The notes: generated by a model not told the origin, from the sequence alone. 64,000 nt of DNA from Pigmentiphaga aceris (GCF_008119665.1 NZ_CP043046.1:1550001-1614000), one strand, 5' to 3'; shown: positions 49,369-59,777, counted from the first letter of the stretch. Numbers and translations are program-made.

Positions 49369-49723
49369 ACGGTTGTTGGCTGAGCTGCTTGGCTGAGCTG
49401 CTTGGCTGAGCGATTCGGCTGGAAGATCTGGCCGTCCGGTCTTGGTCAGCATTCTTAGCCAAATATCTTCGGCTAGAGCGCTTTGACCAAGCCTCTCTGC
49501 CGAACGTCATTGAGTCGGCATGTCGGCTGAAGCGCGGTTTCTTGTTGACCGTGTTTCGGCCGACTGTCTTTCGGGTTGATGGTTTTCCTGGCTGACCGCT
49601 TTGGCTGACCTTTCTGGCTGCGTGTTGGCCGACGCCGTCAGTCCATTCCGTTGACCGAGTCCTTCGGCTGACTTTCTTGCAGCCCCTTTTGCTGCGACGA
49701 CTTTTGTCCCGCCCCTTTCCTCC
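49369..49723. repeat. degenerate TTGGCTGA repeat spacer
   Basis: A 355-bp non-coding stretch between the RuBisCO-like and kinase genes. It opens with three head-to-tail units TTGGCTGAGCTGC at 13-bp steps (49376, 49389, 49402). At least eight looser relatives follow (forms such as TCGGCTGA, TTGACCG, TTGGCCGAC, TGGCTGACC) up to about 49670. No promoter of standard form and no gene is visible. Confidence 0.6.
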
Positions 49724-51145
49724 ATGACATCTACTGCCACCCCCGCCGACGCCGCCTCCACGCAACGCGGCGTTCGCTTCGCCTATTACGGTGACGACTT
49801 CACCGGATCGACCGACACCTTGTCGTCCGTGGTTCAGGGTGGCTGGCGTGCCGCCTTGTTCATGAAGGTGCCTGATGCAGCACAACTGGCGGCCTTCGGC
49901 GAACTTGACTGCGTCGGCGTCGCCGGCACGGCACGCGCGATGTCACCGGCCGAGATGGACGCCGCGCTGCCCGATATCTTTCGCGGGCTTGCGGCCACCG
50001 GGGCCGATGTCGTGCATTACAAGACCTGCTCCACGTTCGACAGCGCGCCGCATATCGGCAGCATCGGTCATGCGGTGCAGCTGGCGCAGTCGGTTCTTGG
50101 TTCCCAGCCGGCAATGATCGTGGGCGGACAGCCGAACCTGGGGCGCTACTGCGCCTTTGGCAATCTGTTCGCCCGTGCGGGTCAGCAGGGCGCGGTGTAT
50201 CGGCTGGATCGTCATCCGACCATGAGCAGGCACCCGGTCACACCGATGGACGAGGCAGACCTTGCCCGTCACTTGGCAAAACAGGGACTGGCCAGGATTG
50301 CCGGCGTAGATGTCGTGGCGCTGAGCGCAGCAGATACCAACGCCCGTGTCGATGCGGCATTGGCCGACGCACCGGATGCCCTGCTGTTCGACGTGCTGGA
50401 GCCGTCGCACCTGGTGGCGGTGGGTCGCCAACTGTGGCGGCAGGCAGAGAAGCGAGGCCCACTGTTGACGGTGGGGCCAACTGGCGCTGCGCAGGCGTTG
50501 TTGGCAGCGTTGCCAGCAAGCGGGCAGGGCGGTGTGTCTGGGGAGTTGTCGACCGGGGCAAAGAAAGAGGCAACATCGCAAGGTTCAGCGAACATCTCGG
50601 CGGGGGGTACGGCCCAGGCCGCAACCGCGCACGCAGTTTCCCAGACCTTGATCGTCGCCGGCAGCCGTTCCCCGGTGACGGCTGCGCAGATCCGGCATGC
50701 TGAACAGGCTGGGTTCGTTTCCATCGAGCTTGACCCGGTGCTGCTGGCCGACTCCCAGTCGTCGTTGGTGCCCTTGATCGAACAGGTGCTGGATGCGCTT
50801 CGTTCAGGGCGTAGTGTGGTGGCACATACGACTTTTGCCGACGACAGCCATGGCCGTACGGCAGGATTCACGCGGGCGCTGGCCGTCGGTAGCGGCAGGC
50901 TGGTGCGCGAGGTGCTTGCCGTGCATCCGCTGGCTCGCGTCGGTCTGGCTGGCGGCGACACGTCCAGTCTGGCGGTCGAATCCTGGGGAATCACGGCGTT
51001 GACGCTGGCCTACATCCTGGCACCGGGTGTCGGGGTATGCCGCGTCCACGCCGCGGGTCACCCGCTGGATGGGATCGAGTTGATGTTGAAAGGCGGTCAA
51101 ATGGGACCACCTGATGTTTTCGAGGCACTACTGGCGGGTACCTGA
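49724..51145 (+). CDS. DUF1537 four-carbon acid sugar kinase, possible OiaK-type
   Basis: A 473-residue two-domain kinase (SBD_N, then NBD_C). The N-terminal block [18 protein letters not shown] and [18 protein letters not shown], and the C-terminal nucleotide site [16 protein letters not shown], are typical of the family. Members phosphorylate oxo-tetronates and 3-oxo-isoapionate (OtnK, DtnK, OiaK). With a RuBisCO-like protein upstream, 3-oxo-isoapionate is a reasonable substrate guess. A low-complexity insert rich in Gly, Ala, Ser and Thr lies at about 265-305. The ATG has no Shine-Dalgarno site (the preceding bases are CTTTCCTCC), and no other start fits the family better. Confidence 0.83.
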   Translation: MTSTATPADAASTQRGVRFAYYGDDFTGSTDTLSSVVQGGWRAALFMKVPDAAQLAAFGELDCVGVAGTARAMSPAEMDAALPDIFRGLAATGADVVHYKTCSTFDSAPHIGSIGHAVQLAQSVLGSQPAMIVGGQPNLGRYCAFGNLFARAGQQGAVYRLDRHPTMSRHPVTPMDEADLARHLAKQGLARIAGVDVVALSAADTNARVDAALADAPDALLFDVLEPSHLVAVGRQLWRQAEKRGPLLTVGPTGAAQALLAALPASGQGGVSGELSTGAKKEATSQGSANISAGGTAQAATAHAVSQTLIVAGSRSPVTAAQIRHAEQAGFVSIELDPVLLADSQSSLVPLIEQVLDALRSGRSVVAHTTFADDSHGRTAGFTRALAVGSGRLVREVLAVHPLARVGLAGGDTSSLAVESWGITALTLAYILAPGVGVCRVHAAGHPLDGIELMLKGGQMGPPDVFEALLAGT

Positions 51146-51269
51146 ACCCGCGCTCAGGCCATCGCGCGTGGGTTTTCGGCCCACGGAGTGGGCATCCATG
51201 CCGAACTGGGTGTTCTCGGGCCAACCCGGCTTGCATGGTGGGCCGAGTTTCAGGACAATTGACCTTAGT

Positions 51270-51304
51270 CGCCCCGGTTTTCGCACCGGGGCGTTTATAT
51301 TTTT
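51270..51304 (+). terminator. intrinsic terminator between kinase gene and greA
   Basis: A perfect 9-bp stem CGCCCCGGT/ACCGGGGCG with a six-base loop, followed by TTTATATTTTT. It would stop transcripts from the sugar-acid operon. If a greA promoter lies upstream it could equally act as an attenuator. Confidence 0.85.
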
Positions 51305-51313
51305 AGACACTAT

Positions 51314-51350
51314 GTGTCCCGAGCCGCAGGCAGTGCCGCGCTCGGGACAC
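51314..51350 (+). promoter_or_regulatory. leader hairpin in front of greA
   Basis: An 11-bp perfect stem GTGTCCCGAGC/GCTCGGGACAC with a 15-base loop, ending 11 bases before the AGGAAG ribosome site of greA. No T-run follows, so it is not a terminator. It may affect stability or translation of greA mRNA. Confidence 0.5.
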
Positions 51351-51371
51351 GTGCATTTGAAGGAAGCAAAC

Positions 51372-51848
51372 ATGGCTGCCATTCCGCTGACCGTGCGCGG
51401 TGCCGAGCGCCTTAAAGAGGAACTGCATCGTCTGAAGACGGTCGAACGCCCCGCTGTCATCAATGCAATTTCCGAGGCACGCGCGCAGGGCGACCTGTCG
51501 GAAAATGCTGAATATGACGCCGCCAAGGAAAAACAGGGCTTCGTCGAAGGTCGTATCGGCGAATTGGAAGGCAAGTTGTCGAACGCGCAGATCATCGATC
51601 CGACCACCCTCGATGCAGAAGGCCGCATTGTGTTCGGTGCCACGGTTGACCTGGAAGACCTGGAGTCCGGTGACAAGGTGACGTATCAGGTCGTCGGTGA
51701 CGACGAAGCCGATATTCGCGAGCGCAAGATCTCGGTGTCCAGCCCGATCGCGCGTGCTCTGATCGGCAAGTCGGCAGGCGACGTGGCCGAAGTCCAGGCA
51801 CCTGCGGGCATCCGCGAGTACGAAGTCCTGGATGTGCGTTACATCTAA
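51372..51848 (+). CDS. greA: transcription elongation factor GreA
   Basis: A 158-residue factor that enters the secondary channel of RNA polymerase and stimulates cleavage of backtracked RNA. The N-terminal coiled coil (about 1-75) carries the acidic tip in [18 protein letters not shown], and the C-terminal FKBP-like domain follows ([30 protein letters not shown]). AGGAAG eight bases upstream fixes the start; upstream in-frame codons run through the terminator and are not coding. In E. coli greA also heads the greA-yhbY-rlmE-ftsH neighbourhood. Confidence 0.96.
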   Translation: MAAIPLTVRGAERLKEELHRLKTVERPAVINAISEARAQGDLSENAEYDAAKEKQGFVEGRIGELEGKLSNAQIIDPTTLDAEGRIVFGATVDLEDLESGDKVTYQVVGDDEADIRERKISVSSPIARALIGKSAGDVAEVQAPAGIREYEVLDVRYI

Positions 51849-51917
51849 AGAGAGAAGGGTCTTGGAACAAGACCTGAGAAGCGCGACTTGAAAAAGTGCG
51901 ACCTGAGAAAGCGGACC

Positions 51918-52024
51918 GGCAACTGACAAAAATACGTCAGTTGCCTGCCGTTGGTCGGTCGGCGGCAAAGGCCGCCGAACGGCAGGGGGCCGCTCCCGAC
52001 ACAGGCCAGTCGTGAAGACTGGCC
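51918..52024. terminator. cluster of three hairpins between convergent greA and yhbY
   Basis: Three perfect stems in 107 bp: GGCAACTGAC/GTCAGTTGCC (51918-51945), TCGGCGGC/GCCGCCGA (51959-51978) and GGCCAGTC/GACTGGCC (52004-52024). None has a good T-run, but the position between convergent genes suits a bidirectional transcript end. Confidence 0.5.
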
Positions 52025-52074
52025 CGGTTTCCTGCAGTAAGGCACTTGCGAACTGCTGTTCGCAGGCCTGCTAC

Positions 52075-52860
52075 TTACTTCTTGGTCGAGCGAGTCTTGC
52101 GCGGCGATGCCGTGCTGCGGGGAGCACCCGACGCACGAACTCGCGGTGCATCACGGGCACCAGCACGCAGCGACAGGGCGCTGCGACGCGGGGTACGTGC
52201 CGGTGCTGCGCCGCCTTCGTTGCCGCGTTCACCGCCACGCTCGCTGCGTTCGGCGCTGCGGGCTTCGGCGGCACGGCGTTCGGCCGGGCTGCGGGTGGTG
52301 CTGAAGCGATCGGCCAGTTTGCGGGCTTCGCCACGGCGCGAACCGGTTTCACCGGTTGACGGACGTGTACGCTTGCCGGAGTCGCCAAGGTAGCGTTCGC
52401 GGGCAGTGACCGGGCCGGCAGGGCGCTCGACGCGTTCGCTGCGCTTGACGCGCTCGGGAGCCGGCTTGCCAACAGCGGCGAGCTTCTTGGGCACGTGGGC
52501 TTCGTTGGGGTTGCGGGCACCCTTGAAGTCGGGATCGGGCACAGCCGGACGTCCGGCGAGCAAATCCTTGCCCTGGGGATCGGCTTCGGTCGGTCGGAAC
52601 AAGATGAAAATCTTGCCCAGATGATGGACCGGGGCGCAGGAAACCGCTTCGCAGATGGCGTTCAGCAGTTCGTCTCGCTCGGCGCGATCCTTGGCTGACG
52701 CGCGCACTTTGATCAGGCCGTGGGCTGACAGGCTGCGGTCGATTTCTTGCAGGACCGCGTCGGACAGCCCCTTGTCGCCCATGAGGACGATAGGCTTGAG
52801 CGGATGGGCGGCAGCGCGCAGGGCGCTACGGGTTTGGGAGGTAATGTCAAGAACAGGCAT
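52075..52860 (-). CDS. yhbY: YhbY/CRS1-CRM RNA-binding protein with long basic tail
   Basis: A 261-residue protein. Residues 1-100 are the CRM (YhbY) RNA-binding domain with the family loop [11 protein letters not shown] (near 24-34) and GLIKVRA. YhbY associates with pre-50S ribosomes. E. coli YhbY stops at about 97 residues, whereas here about 150 further residues follow, nearly all Arg, Ser, Ala, Gly, Glu and Pro, predicted to be disordered and strongly basic. No Shine-Dalgarno is seen; a TACAAT box (minus strand, 52872-52867) only seven bases before the ATG would suit a leaderless transcript. It is divergent from rlmE. Confidence 0.88.
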   Translation of the reverse strand: MPVLDITSQTRSALRAAAHPLKPIVLMGDKGLSDAVLQEIDRSLSAHGLIKVRASAKDRAERDELLNAICEAVSCAPVHHLGKIFILFRPTEADPQGKDLLAGRPAVPDPDFKGARNPNEAHVPKKLAAVGKPAPERVKRSERVERPAGPVTARERYLGDSGKRTRPSTGETGSRRGEARKLADRFSTTRSPAERRAAEARSAERSERGGERGNEGGAAPARTPRRSALSLRAGARDAPRVRASGAPRSTASPRKTRSTKK

Positions 52861-53055
52861 GGCGCGATTGTACGGGCTGGCGGGCTTGGGGTGGCGCTGA
52901 ATTGTTGGAAATCACTGCGATCGACGCCTGCATGCCGCCACCGTCGCTTGAGCCCAACGTCACGGCACGATCCACGTCGATCAAGCTTCGCATTTGGAAC
53001 CCGGGCACAATGCCGGGCGTTATTGTTTTTGTCTCACGCCGAATATCGGGCAATC

Positions 53056-53724
53056 ATGGCCAAGAAAAAGTTTTCCAAAGAATGGATCATGCAGCACATC
53101 AATGATCCATACGTAAAGTTGGCCAAAGAGAAGGGCTATCGGGCCCGTGCCGCTTTCAAGCTCACCGAGATTCTCGACAGCGAGAAATTGCTGCACATCA
53201 ACGACGTGGTGGTCGATCTCGGGTCCACTCCTGGCAGTTGGTCGCAAATCGTAAGCGAGCGCCTGGCCGGTGCCGGCGGCACGCTGCGCGGTCGCGTGAT
53301 CGCCCTCGACATCCTGCCTATGGAACCGATACACGGCGTGGAATTCATCCAGGGCGATTTCCGCGAAGACGAGGTCTTGTCCCAGTTGTCCCAATTGGTA
53401 GGCAATCAGCAGGTAGACCTTGTTCTTTCGGATATGGCCCCAAACTTGTCCGGAGTGGGGATCGCAGACGCCGCGCGCATTCAGCACGTCTGTGATCTGG
53501 CGCTGGAGTTTGCGAAGGATCATTTGAAACCTGATGGCGCGTTGATCGTCAAAGCGTTCCATGGAACCGGGTTTTCCCAGATCGTTGAGAGCTTCAAAAC
53601 GGTTTTCACCCGTGTCGTGGAGCGCAAACCCAAGGCCTCGCGGGACAAATCGTCGGAAACCTTTCTTGTTGCACGGAACCTGAAGGCTTCGGTGCTCGCG
53701 GGAAGGGTAGAATCAGGTAATTAA
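53056..53724 (+). CDS. rlmE: 23S rRNA 2'-O-ribose U2552 methyltransferase
   Basis: A 222-residue FtsJ/RrmJ methyltransferase that methylates U2552 of 23S rRNA in the assembled 50S subunit. The SAM site [13 protein letters not shown] (about 55-67) is present, with Ser in place of the usual Ala of LGxAPG. The K-D-K-E tetrad is in AAFKL, DMAPN, VKAFHG and ETFLVA. The start is set at [10 protein letters not shown], as in relatives; the in-frame codons before it are non-coding. ftsH follows 64 bp downstream, as in many proteobacteria. Confidence 0.95.
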   Translation: MAKKKFSKEWIMQHINDPYVKLAKEKGYRARAAFKLTEILDSEKLLHINDVVVDLGSTPGSWSQIVSERLAGAGGTLRGRVIALDILPMEPIHGVEFIQGDFREDEVLSQLSQLVGNQQVDLVLSDMAPNLSGVGIADAARIQHVCDLALEFAKDHLKPDGALIVKAFHGTGFSQIVESFKTVFTRVVERKPKASRDKSSETFLVARNLKASVLAGRVESGN

Positions 53725-53788
53725 GTCGATATTCAGGCGATGGACGCGTTTGTCCGCAGCCGGTCGGTAATCTAGCGGGAGATCGACC

Positions 53789-55672
53789 TTGAACAATATG
53801 TTCTCCAAAGTAGCGGTCTGGATGGTGATCGCCCTCGTGCTGTTCACGGTCTTCAAGCAGTTTGAAGGTCGTGCCCGGCCGCAGGACACAGTGTCGTATT
53901 CGCAGTTCATGGACGACGCCAAAGCCGGACGCATCCAGAAGGTCGACGTCCAGAGCGATGTGCTCTACGTGACGCCGTCCGATGGCCGCCCCTACACCCT
54001 CACGTCGCCCGGCGACCTGTGGATGGTTGGCGATCTGATGAAGTTCGGTGTACAGGTGTCTGGCAAGGCCAAGGAAGAGCCGTCGCTGCTGATGAGCATC
54101 TTCGTGTCCTGGTTCCCGATGCTGCTGCTGATTGGCGTGTGGATCTTCTTCATGCGACAAATGCAAGGCGGTGGGCGCGGTGGTGCCTTCAGCTTCGGCA
54201 AGTCTCGCGCCAAGGTATTGGACGAAACCACGAACCCGATCACCTTCGCTGACGTCGCCGGTTGCGACGAAGCCAAGGAAGACGTGTTCGAGCTGGTCGA
54301 GTTCCTGCGCGACCCCAGCAAGTTCCAGAAGCTGGGTGGCCGTATTCCCCGTGGCGTGCTGATGGTCGGCTCGCCGGGTACCGGTAAAACCCTGCTGGCC
54401 AAGGCCATTGCCGGTGAAGCCAAGGTGCCGTTCTTCAGCATCTCGGGTTCGGACTTCGTGGAAATGTTCGTCGGCGTGGGCGCTGCCCGTGTCCGTGACA
54501 TGTTCGAAAACGCCAAGAAGCAGTCGCCTTGCATCATCTTCATCGACGAAATCGATGCGGTGGGTCGTCAGCGTGGCGCAGGCCTGGGCGGCGGTAACGA
54601 CGAGCGCGAACAGACGCTTAACCAGATGCTGGTGGAAATGGACGGCTTCGAAGCCAGCCAGGGCGTGATCGTGATCGCCGCTACCAACCGTCCGGACGTG
54701 CTTGACCCGGCGCTGCTGCGTCCGGGCCGTTTCGACCGTCAAGTCGTGGTGCCGCTGCCCGATATCCGTGGTCGCGACCAGATTCTGAAGGTCCACATGC
54801 GCAAGGTGCCGCTGTCCACCGACGTGGATGCAAACACCCTGGCACGCGGTACGCCTGGTTTCTCGGGTGCTGACCTGGCCAATCTGGTCAACGAAGCTGC
54901 GCTGTTCGCTGCTCGCCGCAACGGTCGTACCGTTGAAATGGGCGATTTCGAAAAGGCCAAGGACAAGATCATCATGGGTGCGGAACGTCGCTCGATGATC
55001 ATGCCCGAGGAAGAGCGCCGCAACACCGCGTATCACGAGTCCGGCCATGCCATCGTGGCGCGCAAGCTGCCGAAGACCGATCCGGTGCACAAGGTCACCA
55101 TCATCCCGCGCGGTCGTGCGCTGGGTGTGACCATGCAACTGCCGGAAGGCGATCGTTACAGCACCGACAAAGAGCGGATGCTGAACACCATCGCCGTGCT
55201 GTTCGGTGGTCGGATTGCCGAAGAGATCTTCATGAACCAGATGACCACTGGCGCATCGAACGACTTCGAACGTGCGACGGCCATTGCCCGTGACATGGTT
55301 ACCCGCTACGGCATGACCGACAGCCTGGGGCCCATGGTCTACGCCGAGAACGAGGGTGAAGTATTCCTCGGTCGCAGCGTAACCAACACGACCAAAATGT
55401 CGGAAGCCACCATGCAGATGGTGGACAGCGAAATTCGCAAGATCATTGATGAGCAATACCAGGTTGCCCGCAAGATCCTGGAAGAAAATCGCGAAGCCGT
55501 GGAAGTCATGACGCGTGCTCTGCTGGAATGGGAAACCATCGATGCAGACCAGATCAACGATATCTGCGATGGTCGTCCGCCCCGTGCACCGACCCCGCCG
55601 GGCTCGTCGGGAAACAATCCCACCACGCCGCCCACGTCTGGTTTGACGCCGAACGCAGCAGCACCGGCTTGA
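53789..55672 (+). CDS. ftsH: ATP-dependent zinc metalloprotease FtsH
   Basis: A 627-residue inner-membrane AAA protease that degrades misassembled membrane proteins and regulators. Two membrane helices (about 7-25 and 105-125) flank a short periplasmic domain. Walker A is GSPGTGKT (about 193-200), Walker B is IIFIDEID, the second region of homology is [20 protein letters not shown], and the zinc site is HESGH (about 415). The tail is Pro/Thr-rich. The TTG start is preferred because GGGAG lies seven bases upstream; an ATG three codons later is farther from it. Confidence 0.96.
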   Translation: MNNMFSKVAVWMVIALVLFTVFKQFEGRARPQDTVSYSQFMDDAKAGRIQKVDVQSDVLYVTPSDGRPYTLTSPGDLWMVGDLMKFGVQVSGKAKEEPSLLMSIFVSWFPMLLLIGVWIFFMRQMQGGGRGGAFSFGKSRAKVLDETTNPITFADVAGCDEAKEDVFELVEFLRDPSKFQKLGGRIPRGVLMVGSPGTGKTLLAKAIAGEAKVPFFSISGSDFVEMFVGVGAARVRDMFENAKKQSPCIIFIDEIDAVGRQRGAGLGGGNDEREQTLNQMLVEMDGFEASQGVIVIAATNRPDVLDPALLRPGRFDRQVVVPLPDIRGRDQILKVHMRKVPLSTDVDANTLARGTPGFSGADLANLVNEAALFAARRNGRTVEMGDFEKAKDKIIMGAERRSMIMPEEERRNTAYHESGHAIVARKLPKTDPVHKVTIIPRGRALGVTMQLPEGDRYSTDKERMLNTIAVLFGGRIAEEIFMNQMTTGASNDFERATAIARDMVTRYGMTDSLGPMVYAENEGEVFLGRSVTNTTKMSEATMQMVDSEIRKIIDEQYQVARKILEENREAVEVMTRALLEWETIDADQINDICDGRPPRAPTPPGSSGNNPTTPPTSGLTPNAAAPA

Positions 55673-55737
55673 CGTAACAAGGCAGGCAGCGGCCAAGACA
55701 AGCATTTGCACGATAAGCGGTCCGCTGCTTTGTAAAC

Positions 55738-55766
55738 AAAGGCGTCCTTCGGGGCGCCTTTGTTTT
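55738..55766 (+). terminator. intrinsic terminator after ftsH
   Basis: Stem AAAGGCG/CGCCTTT with a ten-base loop (TCCTTCGGGG), followed by a T-rich run TTTGTTTTTG, 66 bp after the ftsH stop. Confidence 0.85.
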
Positions 55767-55884
55767 TGTCACGCTGCCGCAGCGTTATTCTTGAGCCCCC
55801 GCGCTGAGCGCGCCATGAATATGCGCAGACCGCAGATAATTCACGACTGTTTTTGCCAACGCACTGATCTCCAAGACTCGAATC

Positions 55885-56739
55885 ATGAATTCCCTGTTTC
55901 TTTGCGGCCGTTTTGAGCTTTCGCTGGCGCGGCCGCTTGTCATGGGTATCGTCAATGTGACCCCAGATTCTTTCTCGGACGGGGGGCAACATGCCCGGCT
56001 GGACGCGGCCATTGCCCATGCCAGGCATCTGGTGGCCGAAGGTGCCGACATGCTTGATATTGGTGGCGAGTCCACCAGACCGGGGTCTGACTCGGTGCCT
56101 GAAGACGAAGAGTTGCGGCGGGTGGTGCCGCTGATCGAGGCCTTGGTCAGCCTGAACGTGCCGCTGTCGGTCGATACCTGCAAACCTGCGGTCATGCGCG
56201 CAGCCTTGCGTGCCGGGGCCGATATGATCAACGACATCATGGCCTTGCAGGCCGATGGTGCCCTGGCGGTGGCGCAGGACTATCCCGCCAGCGGTCTGTG
56301 CATCATGCACATGCAGGGCGAGCCGCGCACCATGCAGGCTGCCCCGGTTTATGACGATGTGGTCGAAGACGTTGCAGCATTCCTGTGCGCGCGCCTGGCG
56401 GTGCTGGATACGGCCGGCATCGATCCTCGCCGGGTCGTGCTCGACCCCGGTTTCGGCTTTGGCAAGACTGTTGAACAAAACTATCGACTGTTGCGCGAAT
56501 TGCCGCGCTTTGGCGAGATTGGCTTGCCTGTTCTGGCCGGCGTCTCGCGCAAGTCCATGATTGGCGCATTGACCGGCCGCCAGCCCGCTGAACGTGTGGC
56601 CGGCAGCGTGGCTGCTGCGCTGGCATCGGTTGCACGTGGCGCGGCGATTGTCCGGGTGCACGACGTTGCCCAGACAGTCGACGCACTGAAGGTCTGGCAA
56701 GCGGTCGAGTCCCCATCCTTTTTCCAGGAGCACGCATGA
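55885..56739 (+). CDS. folP: dihydropteroate synthase
   Basis: A 284-residue TIM-barrel enzyme that joins p-aminobenzoate to 6-hydroxymethyl-dihydropterin diphosphate in folate synthesis; it is the target of sulfonamides. Signature blocks are [14 protein letters not shown] (about 21-34), [10 protein letters not shown] (about 58-67), [10 protein letters not shown], and the C-terminal GVSRKSMIG. Length is normal. Its stop overlaps the glmM start by ATGA, so the two are coupled. Confidence 0.96.
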   Translation: MNSLFLCGRFELSLARPLVMGIVNVTPDSFSDGGQHARLDAAIAHARHLVAEGADMLDIGGESTRPGSDSVPEDEELRRVVPLIEALVSLNVPLSVDTCKPAVMRAALRAGADMINDIMALQADGALAVAQDYPASGLCIMHMQGEPRTMQAAPVYDDVVEDVAAFLCARLAVLDTAGIDPRRVVLDPGFGFGKTVEQNYRLLRELPRFGEIGLPVLAGVSRKSMIGALTGRQPAERVAGSVAAALASVARGAAIVRVHDVAQTVDALKVWQAVESPSFFQEHA

Positions 56740-58094
56740 GCGCGCGCAAATATTTTGGCACCGACGGTATTCGCGGTGTGGTTGGCGGCGAGCGCATCAA
56801 TGCGATGTTCGCGCTGAAGCTGGGTTATGCCGCAGGCCGCGTATTGACGCGAGCGCCGCTCAAGGGCGGGGCACGACCTGTCGTGCTGATCGGCAAGGAC
56901 ACGCGCATTTCCGGCTACATGCTGGAGTCCGCCCTTGAGGCCGGTTTGTCGTCTGCAGGGGTGGATGTGTTGCTGGCCGGGCCGATGCCGACGCCGGCGG
57001 TTGCTTACCTGACCCGTACGCTGCGCCTGTCGGCCGGTATCGTGATCAGTGCCTCGCACAACCCGTACTACGACAATGGCATCAAATTCTTCTCGGGGGG
57101 CGGCATGAAGCTGCCGGACGAGCAAGAGCTTGCGATTGAAACGGCTTTGGAAGAGCCGCAGGGTTGCGCATCTTCCGAATCGTTGGGCAAGGCGCGCCGC
57201 TTGAACGACGCGGCAGGGCGCTATATCGAATTCTGCAAAAGCACCTTCCCCGCCGAACTCGATCTGAACGGGCTTCGGATTGTGGTCGATGCCGCCAACG
57301 GGGCGGCCTACGACATCGCGCCCCACGTGTTCCGTGAACTGGGTGCCACCGTCATTCCGGTGGGATGCGCGCCTGACGGTTTCAACATCAATGACGGCGT
57401 GGGTGCCACGCACCCTGAATCATTGGCTGCTGCGGTTCGCGACAATGCCGCCGACTTGGGTATTGCGCTGGATGGGGATGCCGATCGACTGCAGATGGTG
57501 GATGCGTCCGGGCGGGTCTTCAACGGTGACGAACTGCTGTATGTGATCGTGCGTGATCGCATGCTGCGGGCACCGGTTCCCGGCGTGGTGGGCACCTTGA
57601 TGACCAACTTTGCCGTCGAGCGGCGCTTCCTGGATTTGGGCGTGGACTTTGCGCGCGCAGCGGTGGGCGACCGTTATGTGCTGGAGCAGATGTTGGAGCG
57701 CGGCTGGAATTTCGGTGGAGAAAGTTCGGGTCATCTGATCTGCCTGGACCGCCAGACCACTGGCGACGGGATTGTGGCGGCCTTGCAGGTACTGGCTGCC
57801 ATGCGGCAAGCGGATAAAGACCTGGCCGAGCTGCTGCAAGACCTGCGGCTGTATCCGCAGATCCTGGTGAACGTGCCGCTGGACCCGGAGATCGACTGGC
57901 AATCGCATGGCGGTCTGACTGCCGCGCGCAAGGAAGTCGAAAGCACACTGGGCAAACGCGGTCGGGTCTTGATTCGCGCGTCGGGCACCGAACCCAAGCT
58001 GCGATTGATGGTGGAAGCCGAAGACCGTCGCCTGGCCGAGGAAAGTGTCGAGCGCCTGCGCGAAGGGCTGATGGGTGTGCACCAGCAAGCCTGA
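56736..58094 (+). CDS. glmM: phosphoglucosamine mutase
   Basis: A 452-residue enzyme that converts glucosamine 6-phosphate to glucosamine 1-phosphate for peptidoglycan and LPS. The phosphoserine loop is [17 protein letters not shown] (S near 102), the magnesium site is DGDADR (about 245), and the sugar-phosphate end is [14 protein letters not shown]. The folP-glmM order with overlap is the same as in E. coli. Confidence 0.96.
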   Translation: MSARKYFGTDGIRGVVGGERINAMFALKLGYAAGRVLTRAPLKGGARPVVLIGKDTRISGYMLESALEAGLSSAGVDVLLAGPMPTPAVAYLTRTLRLSAGIVISASHNPYYDNGIKFFSGGGMKLPDEQELAIETALEEPQGCASSESLGKARRLNDAAGRYIEFCKSTFPAELDLNGLRIVVDAANGAAYDIAPHVFRELGATVIPVGCAPDGFNINDGVGATHPESLAAAVRDNAADLGIALDGDADRLQMVDASGRVFNGDELLYVIVRDRMLRAPVPGVVGTLMTNFAVERRFLDLGVDFARAAVGDRYVLEQMLERGWNFGGESSGHLICLDRQTTGDGIVAALQVLAAMRQADKDLAELLQDLRLYPQILVNVPLDPEIDWQSHGGLTAARKEVESTLGKRGRVLIRASGTEPKLRLMVEAEDRRLAEESVERLREGLMGVHQQA

Positions 58095-58254
58095 ACCAGC
58101 CCCCAATAAATCTGAACCTGCCGCGGCAGGCTTCAACATGCATTGGAAGTAGGTACTGACACAAGGTTTGCCCGTGGCCGTCAATAGACGGTCATGGAGC
58201 GACGTCACAATGCCGTTTTTGCGCCCGGTGGGTGCTTTCAAGGAAGCGTTTTTC

Positions 58255-58707
58255 ATGAATTTGATCTTGTGGCGTCATGCAGAAGCCGAGGAAGGCGAGG
58301 ACGATCTGGCACGTGCGTTGACACGGCGCGGGCGTCGTCAGGCCGAAATGGCTGCCGGCTGGTTGGGCCGTCATGCGCCGGAAGACATGCAAGTGCTGGT
58401 AAGCCCCGCCGTGCGCACCCGCCAGACGGCTGACATGCTGGGCCGCGACTACACCGTGGTGCCGGACATCGCACCGGGTGCGTCGCCCGACCTGGTGCTG
58501 GCTGCGGCAGGCTGGCCGCTGAATGCGCAGACCGTGCTGATCGTGGGTCACCAGCCGACGCTCGGTCAGGTCGCCAGCATTTTGCTCGCCGGCAACACGC
58601 TGAACTGGACGCTGAAGAAAGGCGGCATCTGGTGGCTGGGTCGCCGTCAGCGCGACGAAGACTTTCAGGTTGTGTTGCGCGCCGTGGTGAATCCCGAATT
58701 TCTTTGA
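58255..58707 (+). CDS. SixA-type histidine phosphatase
   Basis: A 150-residue histidine-acid phosphatase of the phosphoglycerate-mutase superfamily. The phospho-acceptor is in LILWRHAEAEEGED (His at 8), the arginine is in SPAVRTRQTA, and the second His is in VGHQPTLGQ. SixA removes phosphate from HPt proteins (ArcB, or PTS phosphotransferases such as NPr in E. coli). The start is the ATG with AAGGAAG nine bases upstream; 29 earlier in-frame codons look non-coding. It lies 160 bp after glmM and may have its own promoter. Confidence 0.85.
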   Translation: MNLILWRHAEAEEGEDDLARALTRRGRRQAEMAAGWLGRHAPEDMQVLVSPAVRTRQTADMLGRDYTVVPDIAPGASPDLVLAAAGWPLNAQTVLIVGHQPTLGQVASILLAGNTLNWTLKKGGIWWLGRRQRDEDFQVVLRAVVNPEFL

Positions 58708-58811
58708 TTCATTTTCCGAAGTGTGCGGGCTTCATCGGCCTGTCATTTCAGCTTCAACGTAGTGAAATATGCGGGATCGACACTGACTACTCCTAGCCAA
58801 GGAGTCTGTCC

Positions 58812-59609
58812 ATGCTCGAGTTTTCCCGTATCGCCGCCCATGTGGGCAAGCCTGTCGGCACCGCCGGCATCTCGGCCGATTGCGCCGGCCTGGCAGTCGG
58901 CCTGGCGCGTTCCTGGGACGAAGTGGAGCAAGCGCAACGCTTGCGCCACGACGTGTTCACCACAGACATGGGTGTGGTGTTCGAGGGTGCGCGCGATGGC
59001 ATCGATGAAGACCGTTTCGACCGCTGGTGCGAGCACCTGCTGGTACGCGAAGTCGATACGGAACGGGTGGTGGGGACCTACCGCATCCTTACCCCGGAGC
59101 GCGCCCGTCAGGCGGGTGGCTATTACTCGGAATCCGAATTCGACCTGAGCGGCCTGGCCGGCATTCGCGACGGCCTGGTCGAGTTCGGTCGTTCATGCAC
59201 CCACGAAGACTATCGTGGCGGCTCAGTGATCATGTTGCTCTGGTCTGGCCTGGCAGAATTCGTTCGCCGTCATGGCTATCGCCACGTATTGGGCTGCGCC
59301 AGTGTCAGCTTGCGGGATGACGGTGCGACTGCCGCAGGTGTGTATCGCCTGGTGGCCGACCAGATTGCCGAAGCCGGTGACATGCGCGTCACGCCGCGTC
59401 TGCCCCTGCCGATCGAGCGCCTGGATCACGCACTGCCGACCAAGGTGCCGCCGCTGATCAAGGGTTATCTGAAGACTGGTGCGCGTGTGTGTGGAGCCCC
59501 GGCCTGGGACCCTGACTTCAACGCGGCTGATTTCCCGGTGCTGCTGTCGGTGCGCGATCTGGACGAGCGTTATCGTCGCCGGCTTGGCATGCCGGGTCGG
59601 GCGGATTGA
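58812..59609 (+). CDS. olsB: ornithine-acyl-ACP N-acyltransferase, OlsB-type
   Basis: A 265-residue GNAT-fold enzyme that attaches a 3-hydroxyacyl chain to ornithine, the first step of ornithine-lipid synthesis. Family features are AQRLRHDVFTTDMGV, then RVVGTYRILTPERARQAGGYYSESEFDLS, VEFGRSCTHEDYRGGSVIMLLWSGL and the late PPLIKGYLKTGARVCGAPAWDPDFNAADFPVLL. AAGGAG seven bases upstream sets the start. The second enzyme, OlsA, is often the next gene in relatives but is not seen here. A GNAT enzyme for another lipid amino acid is the main alternative. Confidence 0.85.
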   Translation: MLEFSRIAAHVGKPVGTAGISADCAGLAVGLARSWDEVEQAQRLRHDVFTTDMGVVFEGARDGIDEDRFDRWCEHLLVREVDTERVVGTYRILTPERARQAGGYYSESEFDLSGLAGIRDGLVEFGRSCTHEDYRGGSVIMLLWSGLAEFVRRHGYRHVLGCASVSLRDDGATAAGVYRLVADQIAEAGDMRVTPRLPLPIERLDHALPTKVPPLIKGYLKTGARVCGAPAWDPDFNAADFPVLLSVRDLDERYRRRLGMPGRAD

Positions 59610-59761
59610 ATGCGTCCGCTCCCGGGCAATATCGCGGGCGGGTCGATGGACCCGTCTTTTGAATCCGCAGCACTTGAGTCGGCTCCGCTTGAACCCGCCG
59701 CGCTCAAGTCTGTTGCATTGGAAGTACTGAGCAGGGTGCCCAGGCGACGCCGCGTATTGCG

Positions 59762-59777
59762 GCGCACCCGGGTGCGC
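59762..59777. repeat. 16-bp perfect palindrome between olsB and ppx
   Basis: GCGCACCCGGGTGCGC in the 198-bp gap between these convergent genes. Just before it GCCGC/GCGGC can also pair. It may help end transcription from either side; no T-run is seen. Confidence 0.4.

Noticed and set aside
49376..49415. CRISPR-like or satellite array
   Set aside because: The 13-bp units are contiguous and decay quickly; there are no unique spacers and no cas genes.
53606..55711. Open frame of 701 codons on the minus strand
   Set aside because: Antisense to ftsH, no recognisable domain, His/Arg/Gly/Asp-rich composition typical of a shadow frame.
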